Source of the DNA: Sweltsa coloradensis
Lineage: Eukaryota; Arthropoda; Insecta; Plecoptera; Chloroperlidae
Direction of reading: 5' to 3'
DNA length: 64,000 nt
Assembly (NCBI GenBank): GCA_024449915.1
Contig: JAMZAV010000318.1
Coordinates: forward strand, 186,001-250,000
The notes below the pieces were generated by a model that saw nothing but the letters and a program-made list of their open reading frames with translations, was not told the DNA's origin and ran no database searches. This document shows, piece after piece, positions 21,450-32,641 of the stretch. The position numbers and the translations under genes were made by a program. How positions within the stretch are numbered: the stretch's first letter is position 1; every line of letters starts with the position of its first letter.

Positions 21450-22448
21450 ATGGCTCCTCCTCCTACAGTCCAGCCTGTCTATCTGGGTATGTGTGGCACA
21501 TGCCCAGAGCTGGTAAAGGAGGACCTGGAAGAGTGGTCTATTTTTAAAGAAAAACTTGGTTTTTATTTTGTGGCTAATGGCATCACAGACGATGACCGGA
21601 AGCGGGCTATCCTGTTTGCCAACACAGGGGACATAGTTTACAGAAGCATACGGAAGCTATGTGACCCAACCACAGTATCGTATGCAAAAGCTATAGAGAC
21701 TTTGGATAATCATTTCCGTCCCAAGACAAATGTATGGGTCAGCAGAGCAGTGTTCAGTGGGCGAACACAAAAGCCCGGCGAATGCTTCAAAGATTTTGTT
21801 GCCGAGCTGCGTCTGCTAGCAAAAGATTGCGATTTTGCAGATTTAGACAAAGATTTGCTGCAACAAATGCTGTTAGGCATGCGAGACATGCGTCTTAAGG
21901 AGACGTTGTTTAGCACTGAAGATCTCACATGTGTTAAAGTGTATGATCGTGCCGTAGCAGCGGAGACCGCAAAGATCAACATGGCGAAGTTGCAAGGCCA
22001 GGTTAGTGGTGCGTTTGCTCAACCTCAGGCAGCTGCTGTTCATCAGGCCTCAGGGTCTGGTTATAGGCCTAAGGGGAGCAAAGGTGGTGGGAATAGGCCT
22101 AGGCCTAGGCCTACTAGTCCGACCACGGATAGGTCTTGCTACTCATGTGGATCGGGGGACCACATGAAGTCCAATTGCCCGTACCAGAAGTACAGGTGCA
22201 ATTATTGCCGGCAAGTGGGACATCTAGTCCGGATGTGTCCCAAGAAAAAGCACGACCCAGCCGCCCAGGCCGCAGTGTCGCAACCACGTCCAGGATATTT
22301 ACGTGGGGGAAATTCACGAGGAAGCAGCAAGGCTCGGCTCACCAGGTGGTGGAAGAAAATAGCGAGCCTAACCATGATTTCTCTGGTCTTTTTCAGTGTA
22401 CCGGTAAGGCTGGTCCAGTCCCTCCGCCGATTACGGTGTCTGTTCTGA
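21450..22448 (+). CDS. gag of the Ty3/gypsy element
   Basis: 332 codons. The N-terminal two-thirds is a capsid-like region (EEWSIFKEKLGFYF, FRPKTNVWVSRAVF, GECFKDFVAELRLLAKDC, LLQQMLLGMRD). A basic, Pro/Arg-rich stretch follows, with two CCHC zinc knuckles from about residue 230: CYSCGSGDHMKSNC and CNYCRQVGHLVRMC, both C-x2-C-x4-H-x4-C. The frame ends at the TGA at 22446-22448. The first ATG after the leader is used. This is the only element gene that looks intact. Confidence 0.9.
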   Translation: MAPPPTVQPVYLGMCGTCPELVKEDLEEWSIFKEKLGFYFVANGITDDDRKRAILFANTGDIVYRSIRKLCDPTTVSYAKAIETLDNHFRPKTNVWVSRAVFSGRTQKPGECFKDFVAELRLLAKDCDFADLDKDLLQQMLLGMRDMRLKETLFSTEDLTCVKVYDRAVAAETAKINMAKLQGQVSGAFAQPQAAAVHQASGSGYRPKGSKGGGNRPRPRPTSPTTDRSCYSCGSGDHMKSNCPYQKYRCNYCRQVGHLVRMCPKKKHDPAAQAAVSQPRPGYLRGGNSRGSSKARLTRWWKKIASLTMISLVFFSVPVRLVQSLRRLRCLF

Positions 22449-22570
22449 TTAATAATCAACCTCTGGTTATGGAGGTAGACTCAGGTGCGGCATACACACT
22501 CATTGGGAGTGATTTGTATGAGGCGCAGTTTTTCTACGATTCCATTATCATCACCGAGTGTTCATCTTAG
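22420..22570 (+). pseudogene. retropepsin segment, different frame from gag
   Basis: VLINNQPLVMEVDSGAAYTL carries the aspartic protease active-site motif DSG. It lies in the -1 frame relative to gag and overlaps its end, so a programmed -1 shift is possible. The frame is lost near 22530 at a T run (GTTTTTC), and the continuation (WSKEKLLVKGAF..., ALMGRNWFDALG) is found in the gag frame. Confidence 0.75.
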
Positions 22571-23747
22571 AACCTGGTCGAAGGAAAAACTGCTGGTGAA
22601 AGGTGCTTTCACTTCTTTAGTGCAGTTCAAAGGTCACTCGGTGGAGTTGCAAGTAGTTGTTATGTCGCAGCAAGGTCCTGCTTTAATGGGTCGTAATTGG
22701 TTTGATGCTTTGGGTATTATTGTAGATGGTGTCCAATATGTCTCTAAGGTAGATTCTTTGCCGGCACCATCTGAGGGTAAATCAACTGTGACATCTATTC
22801 CATTGTATCTGCAAGATTTTCATTGTGTGTTCCAGCCGGGGTTGGGCAAGTACATTGGTCCTCCAGCCCACATCTACCTAAAGTCGGGAGCTGTTCCTGT
22901 TTTCCGTAAAGCTAGGCCTGTGCCGTTTGCTCTTCAGTCTAGAGTGAGCCAGGAAATCGACAAAATGGTAGAATCAGGTGTTCTTGTTCCAGTCACTCAC
23001 TCTGAGTGGGCAACACCGACTGTTAATGTGGAAAAGCGGGATGGAAGTATTCGCATTTGTGGGGATTTTTCCGGAACGGTCAACCCGTCATGTGACCGGA
23101 AATCTATCCGCTTCCCACAACTGACGAACTCCTAAGTAAGCTTTCAGGAGGTAAGCTATTTACCAAGATTGACCTCTCTCAAGCTTTTTTACAGGTGTCT
23201 GTTGATGAGGAAACTTCAAATGTTCTGACACTGAATACCCATCGCGGACTGTTCCGCATGACACGACTAAGTCCTGGACTGTCCGTCAGCGCCCGCGTAT
23301 TTCCAGCGTCTGACCGAGTCGCTTCTAGCAGACTTAGAGGGGGTTCTTGTGTTTCTAGATGATCTTCTGGTAAAGGGTAGCAATGAAAAGGAACTAGCTG
23401 AACGTGTTCGGAAGGTGGTTTCTCGCCTAAATGATGTTGGCTTACGCGTTCGCCTAGACAAGTGTTCGTTTGCAGTCCCTGCTATCGAATATGTAGGCTA
23501 CCACATTTCTGCCAACGGGATCAAGCCAATGGATAGTAAGATTGGTCAGTTTACTGGATATACCTTCACCTACTTGTCGGAAGAACTTCAGGCGTTCCTA
23601 GGTTTCATAAATTACTATGATCGTTCTTTCCCGATAAGGCGACTCGTTTCCATTCCCTTTACCAGCTGCTTCATACCTCGGACAACGCAACCTGGAAGTG
23701 GGGTGAGTCGGAAGAGGCGTGCATTAAGTATGCTCATAAAGTCATGA
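22485..23747 (+). pseudogene. protease end and reverse transcriptase, frameshifted
   Basis: 22485-23135 contains QGPALMGRNWFDALG (end of the protease region) and the RT start (ARPVPFALQSRVSQEIDKM, WATPTVNVEKRDGSIRICGD). Later frames have TKIDLSQAFLQ (motif A Asp), RLSPGLSVS, and VLVFLDDLLVKG with the catalytic DD box at about 23340-23370, then YVGYHISANGIKP. Frame changes near 23110, 23280 and 23560-23750 break the protein. Confidence 0.85.
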
Positions 23748-23763
23748 CTTCTGTGAGGTACTT

Positions 23764-24504
23764 ATGCATTTCAACCCTAAGTTACCGATTGTTCTGGCTG
23801 CGGATGCTTCACCTTTTGGTGTGGGAGCAGTGCTATCCCATGTTTTGGCAAACGGAGAGGAGCGCCCAGTGGCGTATGCCTCGCGAACTCTCCGAGCCAG
23901 CGAGAAGAACTACTCTCAACTTGATCGGGAGGGGTTGGCGGTAATTTTTGGGGTATCCAAGTTCCACATGTATTTATATGGACGTAATTTCAAAATTCTT
24001 ACGGACAACAAGCCGTTGTGTGGAATTTTCAGGTCCGATCGCCCGATTCCAGATGTTGTTTCACCACGCATGCTGCGTTGGTGTCTAATGCTAAGCAAGT
24101 ATCAATATCAATTGCAGCAGCGACCAGGTAAACTGCACTGCAATGCAGACTATTTGAGCAGGTTACCTTTGGCTAATGCTGTTTGTGAGGAATTTCCTGA
24201 GCCAGCGGGAGTTCTGCTTTTTGAGGAAGCCCCGTCTCTATCCCCACTCACGGCACAAGCTATCGCTAAGGCTACCAGTGAGGACCCAATTCTGTCCCAG
24301 GTCTTAGGTCATGTATTACATGGTCGTACCTATTCAGGTGATGTTGAAGTTGAGAAGTACCTGTCACATAATCATGGACATCTGTCGGTAATGCAGGGGT
24401 GTGTGTTGCGAGGCAATCGTGTTGTCATTCCGCCCGTACTTCGTCCATCAGTTCTTAACTTCTACACAAGGTACACCAGGGTATTGTCCGTACTAAGGCC
24501 CTAG
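23764..24504 (+). pseudogene. RNase H and start of the integrase zinc domain
   Basis: ADASPFGVGAVLSH, EKNYSQLDREGLAVIFGV, LTDNKPLCG and NADYLSRLPL are the standard Ty3/gypsy RNase H blocks and tether. The integrase N-terminal region starts after about 24350 and the frame ends at 24502-24504, inside it. Confidence 0.85.
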
Positions 24505-25589
24505 CACGCAGCTATGTCTGGTGGCCAGGTATAAGTGAGGACATAGAGTTGTTAGTTAAATCATGCGAAGCCTGTTCGGTAGTCCAGCGTGACCCTCAGC
24601 GGGCCCCGGTTGTTTCATGGTCTGCCCCTGAGCGGGTCTGGTCTCGCTTGCATTTAGACTTCGCTGGTCCAACTCATGGCCACACTTTCCTCATTTGTGT
24701 AGATGCTACCTCAAAGTGGATCGAGGTAGCAGATACCGTGGGCTCAATGTCATCGGTGACAACAATTGGATTCCTGCGTTCCTGGTTCGCAACGCATGGA
24801 ATTCCTGATCAATTGGTAACGGACAATGGACCAGCTTTCCGGTCCACCGAATTTGAAGAGTTCTGCCAAGCTAATGGCATTCGACATACTCTCAGTGCCC
24901 CGTACAGCCAGCGACAATGGCCAGGCAGAGAGAGCCGTCCAGACTGTCAAGAACCTTTTAAAGAAGCTTTCGCCTACAAGTTGGAGGCGCGAACTCGCTG
25001 GCATTCTCCTCATGCTACACACAACTCCTAGTACAACCACAGGACGTGCTCCGTGTGAGATGCTTATGGTCGCCGGATTCGCTCGCTTATTGATCGACTT
25101 CATCCGGCATCAGCTCCTCGATCTCCAAGCGTCCCATTGCCGCAAGCTCGTTCATTTGCTGTGGGTCAGCGGGTGTACTATCGTTCCTACAAGCCTGGAG
25201 AGCGGTGGTTGCCGGGAGTAATACTTTCCGTTGAAGGCCCAAGAAACCTTCGAGTTGTCGGGGAGAATGGTGAGGTGGCATAGACATATCGATCAGGTTG
25301 TCTCGCGTCTTGCCGATCCGGCTGAGTTTTGCCTGCAATCGTGCCAGCAGACTCTGCTGAAAATCCTTTTGCTGCCTCTGCCCTTGCAGAAGAAGTTGCT
25401 GAGCCACTTTCACCTGATCCTGATGGTGAATTAATGCCGACTCCGCCTACACCGGCTGGTCGCAGAGTCCATGGTCAGCCATCTCCTGCTCGCAGTGGAT
25501 CCCAACAATCAGGTTCAACTCCAGCGCAACGCAGCTCCAAGCGCGATCGTAACAAGCCAACCTATCTCAAGGATTTTGTAACTGTTTAA
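24488..25589 (+). pseudogene. integrase, frameshifted
   Basis: SCEACSVVQRDP supplies the Cys pair of the HHCC zinc domain. LHLDFAGPTHG, LVTDNGPAF and (in another frame) DNGQAERAVQTVK give the D, D and E of the catalytic core. A Pro/Ser-rich C-terminal tail ends in a stop at 25587-25589. Frame breaks lie near 24490, 24910 and between 25080 and 25330. No chromodomain recognised. Confidence 0.85.
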
Positions 25590-25835
25590 TTCAATGGACA
25601 TTTACCTTGCTAAAATCCTTGTATGTATTCGTTTCATTTGTTGTTTATTTCTTACTGTCTTAATATCTTATTCCTGCATAATGTTACTTGTATTGATATA
25701 CTTACTGACTTAATTGACATATGTGTTTGTCTTAGTTCTTGTTATGTTGTTTATCTTATTCTTGCGTAATTTTCATGTGAATTTAAATTCTTGTTGACAT
25801 TTTTGACATGTGTGTTTAAATTTCGAGGGAAAGGT

Positions 25836-26038
25836 TGTGGTGAATGACTTGTATTCCCGCCACTTATGATGATGGCAGTGTGCCCAGCCATATACCATAG
25901 TCAAGGCGGTGACATTCCAGCACCATCTTGGATGCAGTCCTGAGGCAGGTCATGTCATGATTGTATGTGTTTAGCTTTAGTGTCTTCATTAAATATGTTT
26001 CCCAACATGGATATGTATTATTCTTTGCGTATATCACA
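25836..26038 (+). repeat. 3' LTR
   Basis: Matches the 5' LTR over its full length with about four differences, preceded by the polypurine tract. The array unit resumes directly after it with CTTGTCACTACACTGAC. Confidence 0.95.
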
Positions 26039-26855
26039 CTTGTCACTACACTGACACACCACCATGATAGGTTTTAGAACAAGGACGGCTACTTAACCAC
26101 ACCAATGCTACAAACTACTGTTATCATCTATCAGATGTGATACAAGGTCCTTCATGCAATGGGACTTGAACCCAGGTCCGCCACTCACAAGTGCAGGATC
26201 TGGGTTCGAGTCCCAGTCGGAGCCAAGTTCTTATTTCTTGTCACTACGCTGACACACCACCATGATAGGTTTTAGAACAAGGACGGCTACTTAACCACAC
26301 CAATGCTACAAACTACTGTTATCACCTATCAGATGTAATACAAGGTCCTTCATGCAATGGGACTTGAACCCAGGACCGCCACTCACAAGTGCAGGATCTG
26401 GGTTCGAGTCCCAGTCGGAGCCAAGTTCTTGTTTCTTGTCACTACACTGACACACCACCATGATAGGTTTTAGAATAAGGACGGCTACTTAACCACACCA
26501 ATGCTACAAACTACTGTTATCACCTATCAGATGTAATACAAGGTCCTTCATGCAATGGGACTTGAACCCAGGTCCGCCACTCACAAGTGCAGGATCTGGG
26601 TTCGAGTCCCAGTCGGAGCCAAGTTCTTGTTTCTTGTCACTACGCTGACACACCACCATGATAGGTTTTAGAATAAGCAATGCTACAAACTACTGTTATC
26701 ACCTATCAGATGTAATACAAGGTCCTTCATGCAATGGGACTTGAACCCAGGTCCACCACTTGAACCCAGGTCCACCACTCACAAGTGCAAGATCTGGAGT
26801 ACGAGCCCCAGTCGGAACCAAGTTCTTCTCTCTTGTCACTATGCTGACACACCAC

Positions 26856-27706
26856 CAGAGTTGGGGAAGTTAGTAAAAAATAGTAACTTTTTAAAAGTTA
26901 AGTTAGTGGACTTTAAAAGTAATTAGTTAAAGTTAAAGTTAGTCCAAAAATAAAGTAACTGGAAAGTTAAGTTACCATAAAGTAACTTGTAAAAGTTTGT
27001 TTTGCGGCGTTCGTTGCAGAAATGCTAATTGAACGAAAGTAAAAAACTTTAGGAAACTCATAATTATAAATTAAAATCAATATGAAATGGAATTCAATAA
27101 TGTATTCCGGTAATGAATTGACGATTCTGACTTTGTGAATTTATATTTATAATGTGAATTTACATAAATTGACTGTAAACAGGCCATTTCCACTATCCTG
27201 CTTCAACACTAAGATTCAACTTTTACAAACACTGAATGGAACGCACAACGCTTTATGACGATTAATATTATTGAGGCATAAAGAGCGTTTAACGCAATAC
27301 ATGCACCCTAGAGGCTGAGGAAACTCGGGCTGCAAATTTGCAATTGAAACAAAAATGTCACCAAAATAAGCAATCTCGCTGCCGCACGTGGTGCTAGGAT
27401 GACCGTCAATGCGAGATTTTCTCGGAAACGAGGCTAGATATAGGCCTATACATTGATATTAAACCCCAATTATATAGGATGTCTATGGGCCTATCCGAAT
27501 GAATGCAATGTTTATTTCGACGAAGTACAGGCTGCAAAACAAAAGTAACTTTCAACTTAATGTTTATTGAAAGTTACCGAAAATAACTATCAGTTACTTT
27601 AAAAAGATGCCGATTTTGTAAAAGTAACGCATTACCCTAAAATTTACTAAAAATATAACGCGTTACCACTAACGCGTTACTTTCGTTAAGTTACTCCCCA
27701 ACTCTG
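26856..27706. mobile_element. hAT-like MITE (851 bp) in the 198-bp array
   Basis: A perfect 8-bp duplication CACACCAC lies at 26848-26855 and 27707-27714. The termini are CAGAGTTGGGGAAGTTA and (right end inverted) CAGAGTTGGGGAGTAACTTA. Both ends carry many AGTAACTT/AAAGTAAC and GCGTTAC repeats. Elements with CAGNGTTGGG ends and GTTAC-rich subtermini are a well-known hAT type in animals. No transposase frame. Confidence 0.93.
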
Positions 27707-27840
27707 CACACCACCATGATAGGTTTTAGAATAAGCAATGCTACAAACTACTGTTATCACCTATCAGATGTAATACAAGGTCCTTCATGCAATGGGACTT
27801 GAACCCAGGTCCACCATGGGTTTGAGTCCCAGTTGGGTCA

Positions 27841-29850
27841 ACAACAAATAAACGCCCCCCTAACAGTGCGCCTGAGGCAACATGAGACAGAGGCATGAGT
27901 GGTGGAGTGTCATCAAAGTACACAATGTGCATAACAATTTGTGTCCATTGTTCTAACAAACAGTATGTTTATAGATCACAAGGTGCATAAAAAGTTTACC
28001 AATCTCAATAGATGATCATGAATATTACACTCTTACAAATACAACTTACAAATAAGTAATACTAAGGAGGGGAATAGTGTAGAGCTCAATCAGAATCTAG
28101 TGTTGGAAGTTGGAGTTAGGATCATTTTAATATAATTTATTAAATACAAATGCAACCAATAGGCTACCAACATTATTATGATTATAACTTAATTTTGATA
28201 AATTATATAATAACATACAAATAAGTTTAAATATTAAATCTATGACTACACTAAAACTAATAGGATTCAAAACAATGGTACAATTTGCTGTATTACTTTT
28301 AAATTAATCTAAAATCCAACAAACTTCAAAGTAATAAACTGGGAACATCAACACCAGTTTACAATACCGGCAAATATACATTCTGACTTAAATTTAAAAT
28401 ATCCGTATTTACCCAATATGACAAAAAGATATTTGATCAAATTCAATAAATTAATTGAAAAGTACACATGCCAACAACAAATATTTTGAACAATCTCGTG
28501 GAATAAAAATTTGAATATATATAGTAATATTTAGTGTACAAATAAACGTCAACTCCCTTTTGATATAAATTCAGCAAGAATGTTTTTCAGGTTTCCACTC
28601 AAATCTAAAAACGACACTTATTAGTATTTCATTTTATATCCGTGGTACACACACGTTTTCACATAAGTCACGCCCACAATACGACATCTAGTTGGACAAA
28701 TTGGTTGTGAGACTGATATCTCAACAATGCAAACTACACAAATATAGGGCCTACCAGTCATTCTATAATATACACATCAAATAATTGTCATGTTGGTCAC
28801 TTTTGTAAAATCATACTTAAGATATCAAGCATACTCCAAACGGTACTTAAAATGGTTAAAAATGAATTCCTAAAACATAGGATGATTATGGTCACATTCA
28901 CAACAGCATACTGGCCATGCCTACTTAAATGCTTGTCCATTAAGCCTAAATGTGCACATCCACATTACACATTTCCTATATCAGATCTTATAAAAATATG
29001 TTTGTTTGAGAATAATTAATAAAACAGACACACAGAATCAACCTCTTCATGCTATGATTTTATAATAAAGGTTATAAATATTGGGGATGACATTGAGTAC
29101 ATCTGGATACCAGACTCCTAAAATTACCCGGATCCGTATTCAAGATTTTGTTCTTCTCCGGGTTCGTTTATAAGAACAAATTAAGTTATTGCATGCATCA
29201 AAATTCCGTGGAGTCCTAGATTTTTGCATTAATTAGGTTGCTCTTGCATTTTCTCTGCAAAAATAGGACTATGCATTTTTACGTATTGTAGAATCAGATG
29301 GACCAAAATTATTTCAAAAACTACATTTGAATAAAGATGATTGAGCCAAGATGGAAAAACAATTTTTGATTTGTTGCGATTACTGCAGTATTGAAAAGTG
29401 AATAGCATTCCTCACCCACCTTAGTGTGTTCATCAGTCACCTTGTTACGGAATTCGACCGGTTCCAAAACATACCCGGTGTCATCCCTAACAAATATGCC
29501 TAGTTTTGCAATTACCAAGTCATTTTGAGATTGTCTTATGTTGATATTTTGCAGCTGATAAACATTTCTTCATATAATTTTAAAATATGTACAGTTCTGA
29601 ATAATGAATCCATGTGTAACATTAACAAGTTACTGATCCAAAAGCTGTATTTGTACCTCCTTTTTATAGATTTCATAAACCTCACAAGCCCAATTGAGAT
29701 TGCAACCATTATTGAGACAAAAAATTAAATGGCAACTTGATACTAGTAGTGTTTGGACAAATTGTTTCAATATTATTTTTTCCCAGTTCCTCAAAATGGT
29801 AACAAGTATGGTAAGTATTATGAATGAGAGTTAATACTTTCTTCATATCA
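27841..29850. other. AT-rich intergenic stretch, no gene seen
   Basis: Short frames only; no domain, RNA gene or clear repeat boundary found. Confidence 0.5.
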
Positions 29851-29858
29851 TAGCTAGT

Positions 29859-30871
29859 AAGTGCGTAGCAACAATTCCTGGGCCCCCCCGCGACTTGCGC
29901 GTAATAGCTGGGGTTAGGGGCGAAGCCCCAGCCGCCGGAGGCATTAACACCGTAGGTGAAATTTTTTTGGGCCCTACATTATGTTTGATGGCCTAAAACG
30001 CGATTTCGATGACATCCCTAACACATTTGTTTACTAAAAGGCTAAAACCATTATGTTATATTAATAATATCAACACCAATAATGATAAATTAAAACACCC
30101 CAGAAAATAGACATTTTTAAACTTGCATACATTTACGTACACACACCAATCAACAAATCTAACGACAAAGTGGGTGGATTACTTGCATCACTTTTAATAA
30201 AAATATAAAAACTAATCACTTACCTACTTATGATAATACTGATGATGTTGATGATGTTGATTAAAATAAAATGGGTGTGAAGTCATTGTCATAGGATCAC
30301 TTGAAGTGTGAATGAATGTCAATGAACTAATAATTGCATGCCATCATCGAAACATCCCTCTGTCAGACAACAGAAGGGTTGTCATGATTTATTAGTGTAA
30401 TTGACCGCGTTATATACTATGTGAAATGAGATTTCTCTGAAAAGGCATTTTGTAAATTATCCCCGTTCAAAGAATCTGGAATTGGAATCTTACTAATACG
30501 ACTCAGTTCTTTATAAAATTAAAAAAAGATTGACAGAACTGACAGTAGTCATGTCACAGATGATTGGCCATGTTCAACTCGGGTGATTTGACAAAATTGT
30601 GCAAATTGTTTAGAGGTGTGCATTTTTGAAGTTAATATGTGTAAAATTGGTTATCACGGTTCATTCTACTCTTTTGTCAACTTGAACTAATGCGTATTTT
30701 TTTACAAAAGATGTAATTTTGGGGTTAAGTTCTGCGAGAGATTTTTTACTTCAAAATTCATTTCGAAAGATGAAGGGGCCTTCTGTAACCTGACAGGGGC
30801 CCCGAGGGCCCCAGTCAGGCCAGGGCCCCCCCGCAGTCGCGGGGGCTGCGGGGGCGGTAGCTACGCCACTG
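29859..30871. mobile_element. hAT-like MITE (1013 bp), G/C-rich ends
   Basis: A perfect 8-bp duplication TAGCTAGT lies at 29851-29858 and 30872-30879. The right end inverted reads CAGTGGCGTAGCTACCGCCC; the left end AAGTGCGTAGC is a mutated match. It contains GGGGCGAAGCCCCAGCCGCCG, shared with the element at 1564-1972. A GATGATGTT microsatellite lies inside at about 30238-30262. Non-autonomous. Confidence 0.85.
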
Positions 30872-30879
30872 TAGCTAGT

Positions 30880-32440
30880 AACTGGATATTGATATTTGAA
30901 GTTCAAGGGTTAAGAATTTCTCACTTTGCTGTTGGTAATAAATATGAGTTATTCTTTAGAAAAAATATCAATATTTGTTCCGGAATCAAAGAACAGTTTT
31001 TGGGACCCGTTGTAAATAAAAATTTGTTTCATGCTTCAGACAAACTATCACACACAGCCATATGTAATGAGAAAATTCAAACCCTGTTTCTAGATTAATA
31101 CTGAATGTTAACATACAAAATAGTAAATTAAAATATGCATTTGCACTGTTATAATGATGAAACGACAAAACATGTACAGTATTTACCTTATTATTATAAG
31201 AAACCTACTAATTTGCACTAACATCATTTCTTACATTAACACACTAGACTGCGTCGCCTCTAGTGTCACTTGCGTGTACCAGAGTCGTCAGCAGTAATAA
31301 ATATTCCTGTAATAAAACTTTGTGCTCTCGGTGACATTTGCATGCCGCCAGAGGCACGTAGTCATTTTCCAAACAATTTTAAAAGTGTACAATCAAAGTT
31401 TTGGCATAACTATTGTACTTTATCTTTGCTTATTAATATTATGCATAATGTATAATAAATGCACCATATTTCAATACGCAAAGATAGTGTTTACTTATTA
31501 TTAAGCTCAAAATATATTCACACCCATTTAAGTTGTACAGAATACAATCATTAAATAGTGACTCTCAGAATCATGTCATAAAATCCTCTAGCTACATCAA
31601 TACTTATTTACATTTTAAGTCTTTTAATTACCTGTGTGAAGAAGGAAAGCTGTCTTATATGTTCCCACAAATTCAGATTACAATATTCACCCATCTGCCT
31701 TTACGTCACACCATAGCCACCACAGTACACATACACTAACATGTCTTAAAATACTTGACAATATACAACAATCATAAAGCAAAATAGAAATGTTGAGTTT
31801 GGAACCAACCAACAACATCCACGTAGAATTAAGCCACAACATCATTAAACAATGAAAAATGCCCACAATGGTCACATTTTAAAATACCAAGAGCCACTTG
31901 CAAGCAGCTCACCTCACCGACGCCAGCAGTAAAGGTTCTGCGGACTACATCATACAACAAACGCCCCCAAAATTATTAAAAACATTCAATCGATACTGAC
32001 AAATTTAATCTTCTTCATGAGAGGAGAAAATATTGGCCACGATTCACCCATTTCAATGAATTCTATAGGCCTCCCTTTCAAGTTTACTTGGAAGAAAGTT
32101 GGATATGCCAAGTCCCTGCTTGTCCTAAGAATATTTACAGTCTCCAAACTCTCATAATTTAAATTTCCTCATGAGAAGGTTACCTGCCAAAAGAAACACC
32201 TGATACAACAGCCTACGAGATCATATACGTACTAGGATTGTTACGTCCATAGTGTACAACTTTGAAGGCTTCATCAAATAATATTAAGAACCTTTCCTTG
32301 AATTAAAACAAATTAATGACTTACAATCATTTCCATCCTTTTCGACAACCTTTTCAGTCTCCAACCCTTGAAATTCCCATCCCTATTGTTTGTTGAATCT
32401 AGGATACATCCCATATGTTCTCCTTGGGGTAGCTCCACTG
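30880..32440. other. AT-rich stretch downstream of the Grb-like stop codon
   Basis: On the minus strand this would include the 3' UTR of the Grb-like gene. I could not fix a polyadenylation site. No other gene seen. Confidence 0.45.
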
Positions 32441-32641
32441 TCAAAAGCTCCCGGGCATCGCGATGTTGGGCTTCTCTCTGTAGAGGGGTCCCGTGGGGCT
32501 CTGGGTGACGTAGTGCGTGAGACGGGTCGGCAGGCACCCCGCGTTCAGCTGGTAGAACTCTACGAGCTGGAGGAGATCGTAGAACTTGGTCACGCCCGAG
32601 TCCAGCGAGTAGCAGACCGAGTCCCGGACGGGGTCCAGCAC
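32441..32641 (-). CDS. GRB7/10/14: Grb-like last exon: SH2 C-terminal half and stop
   Basis: 201 nt, phase 0, acceptor TTCTTGGCGACAG. It contains [20 protein letters not shown] and LPTRLTHYV, matching the family's (F/Y)[25 protein letters not shown]. It then adds a tail with [19 protein letters not shown] before the TGA at 32441-32443. Vertebrate members end shortly after the HYC position, so this tail is longer than usual. Confidence 0.93.
   Translation of the reverse strand: MLDPVRDSVCYSLDSGVTKFYDLLQLVEFYQLNAGCLPTRLTHYVTQSPTGPLYREKPNIAMPGSF

Larger units (their letters stand above)
21099..26038 (+). mobile_element. Ty3/gypsy LTR retrotransposon, degraded polyprotein
   Basis: Two LTRs of 204 and 203 bp (TGTGGTG...ATCACA) flank gag and a pol in the order protease, reverse transcriptase, RNase H, integrase, which is the Ty3/gypsy order. 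A primer-binding-like TGGCGACGAGG starts at 21304 just after the 5' LTR, and a purine tract GAGGGAAAGG (25825-25834) precedes the 3' LTR. The likely target duplication is CTTCT/CTTGT (21094-21098 and 26039-26043; one mismatch) within the 198-bp array unit. The proteins resemble the K02A2.6/Mag-type lineage (inference from memory of the family). No envelope frame is seen. Confidence 0.95.
20620..27840. repeat. 198-bp tandem array with opposed tRNA B-box-like sequences
   Basis: The start phrase ACAAGGTCCTTCATGCAATG recurs at 20801, 20999, 26142, 26340, 26538, 26717 and 27775; the first unit is partial (from about 20620). The period is 198 bp, except one unit shortened to 179 bp by loss of a block after GAATAAG. 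Each unit has TGGGACTTGAACCCAGGACC facing GGATCTGGGTTCGAGTCCCA, an inverted repeat around a CACTCACAAGTG hairpin. The second arm ends CGGAGCCA like a tRNA 3' end. The array is interrupted by the LTR element (21099-26038) and by a hAT MITE (26856-27706). Confidence 0.9.

Noticed and set aside
20620..27840. Regularly spaced repeats that could suggest a CRISPR array
   Set aside because: Units are 198 bp direct tandem copies without unique spacers, in animal DNA.
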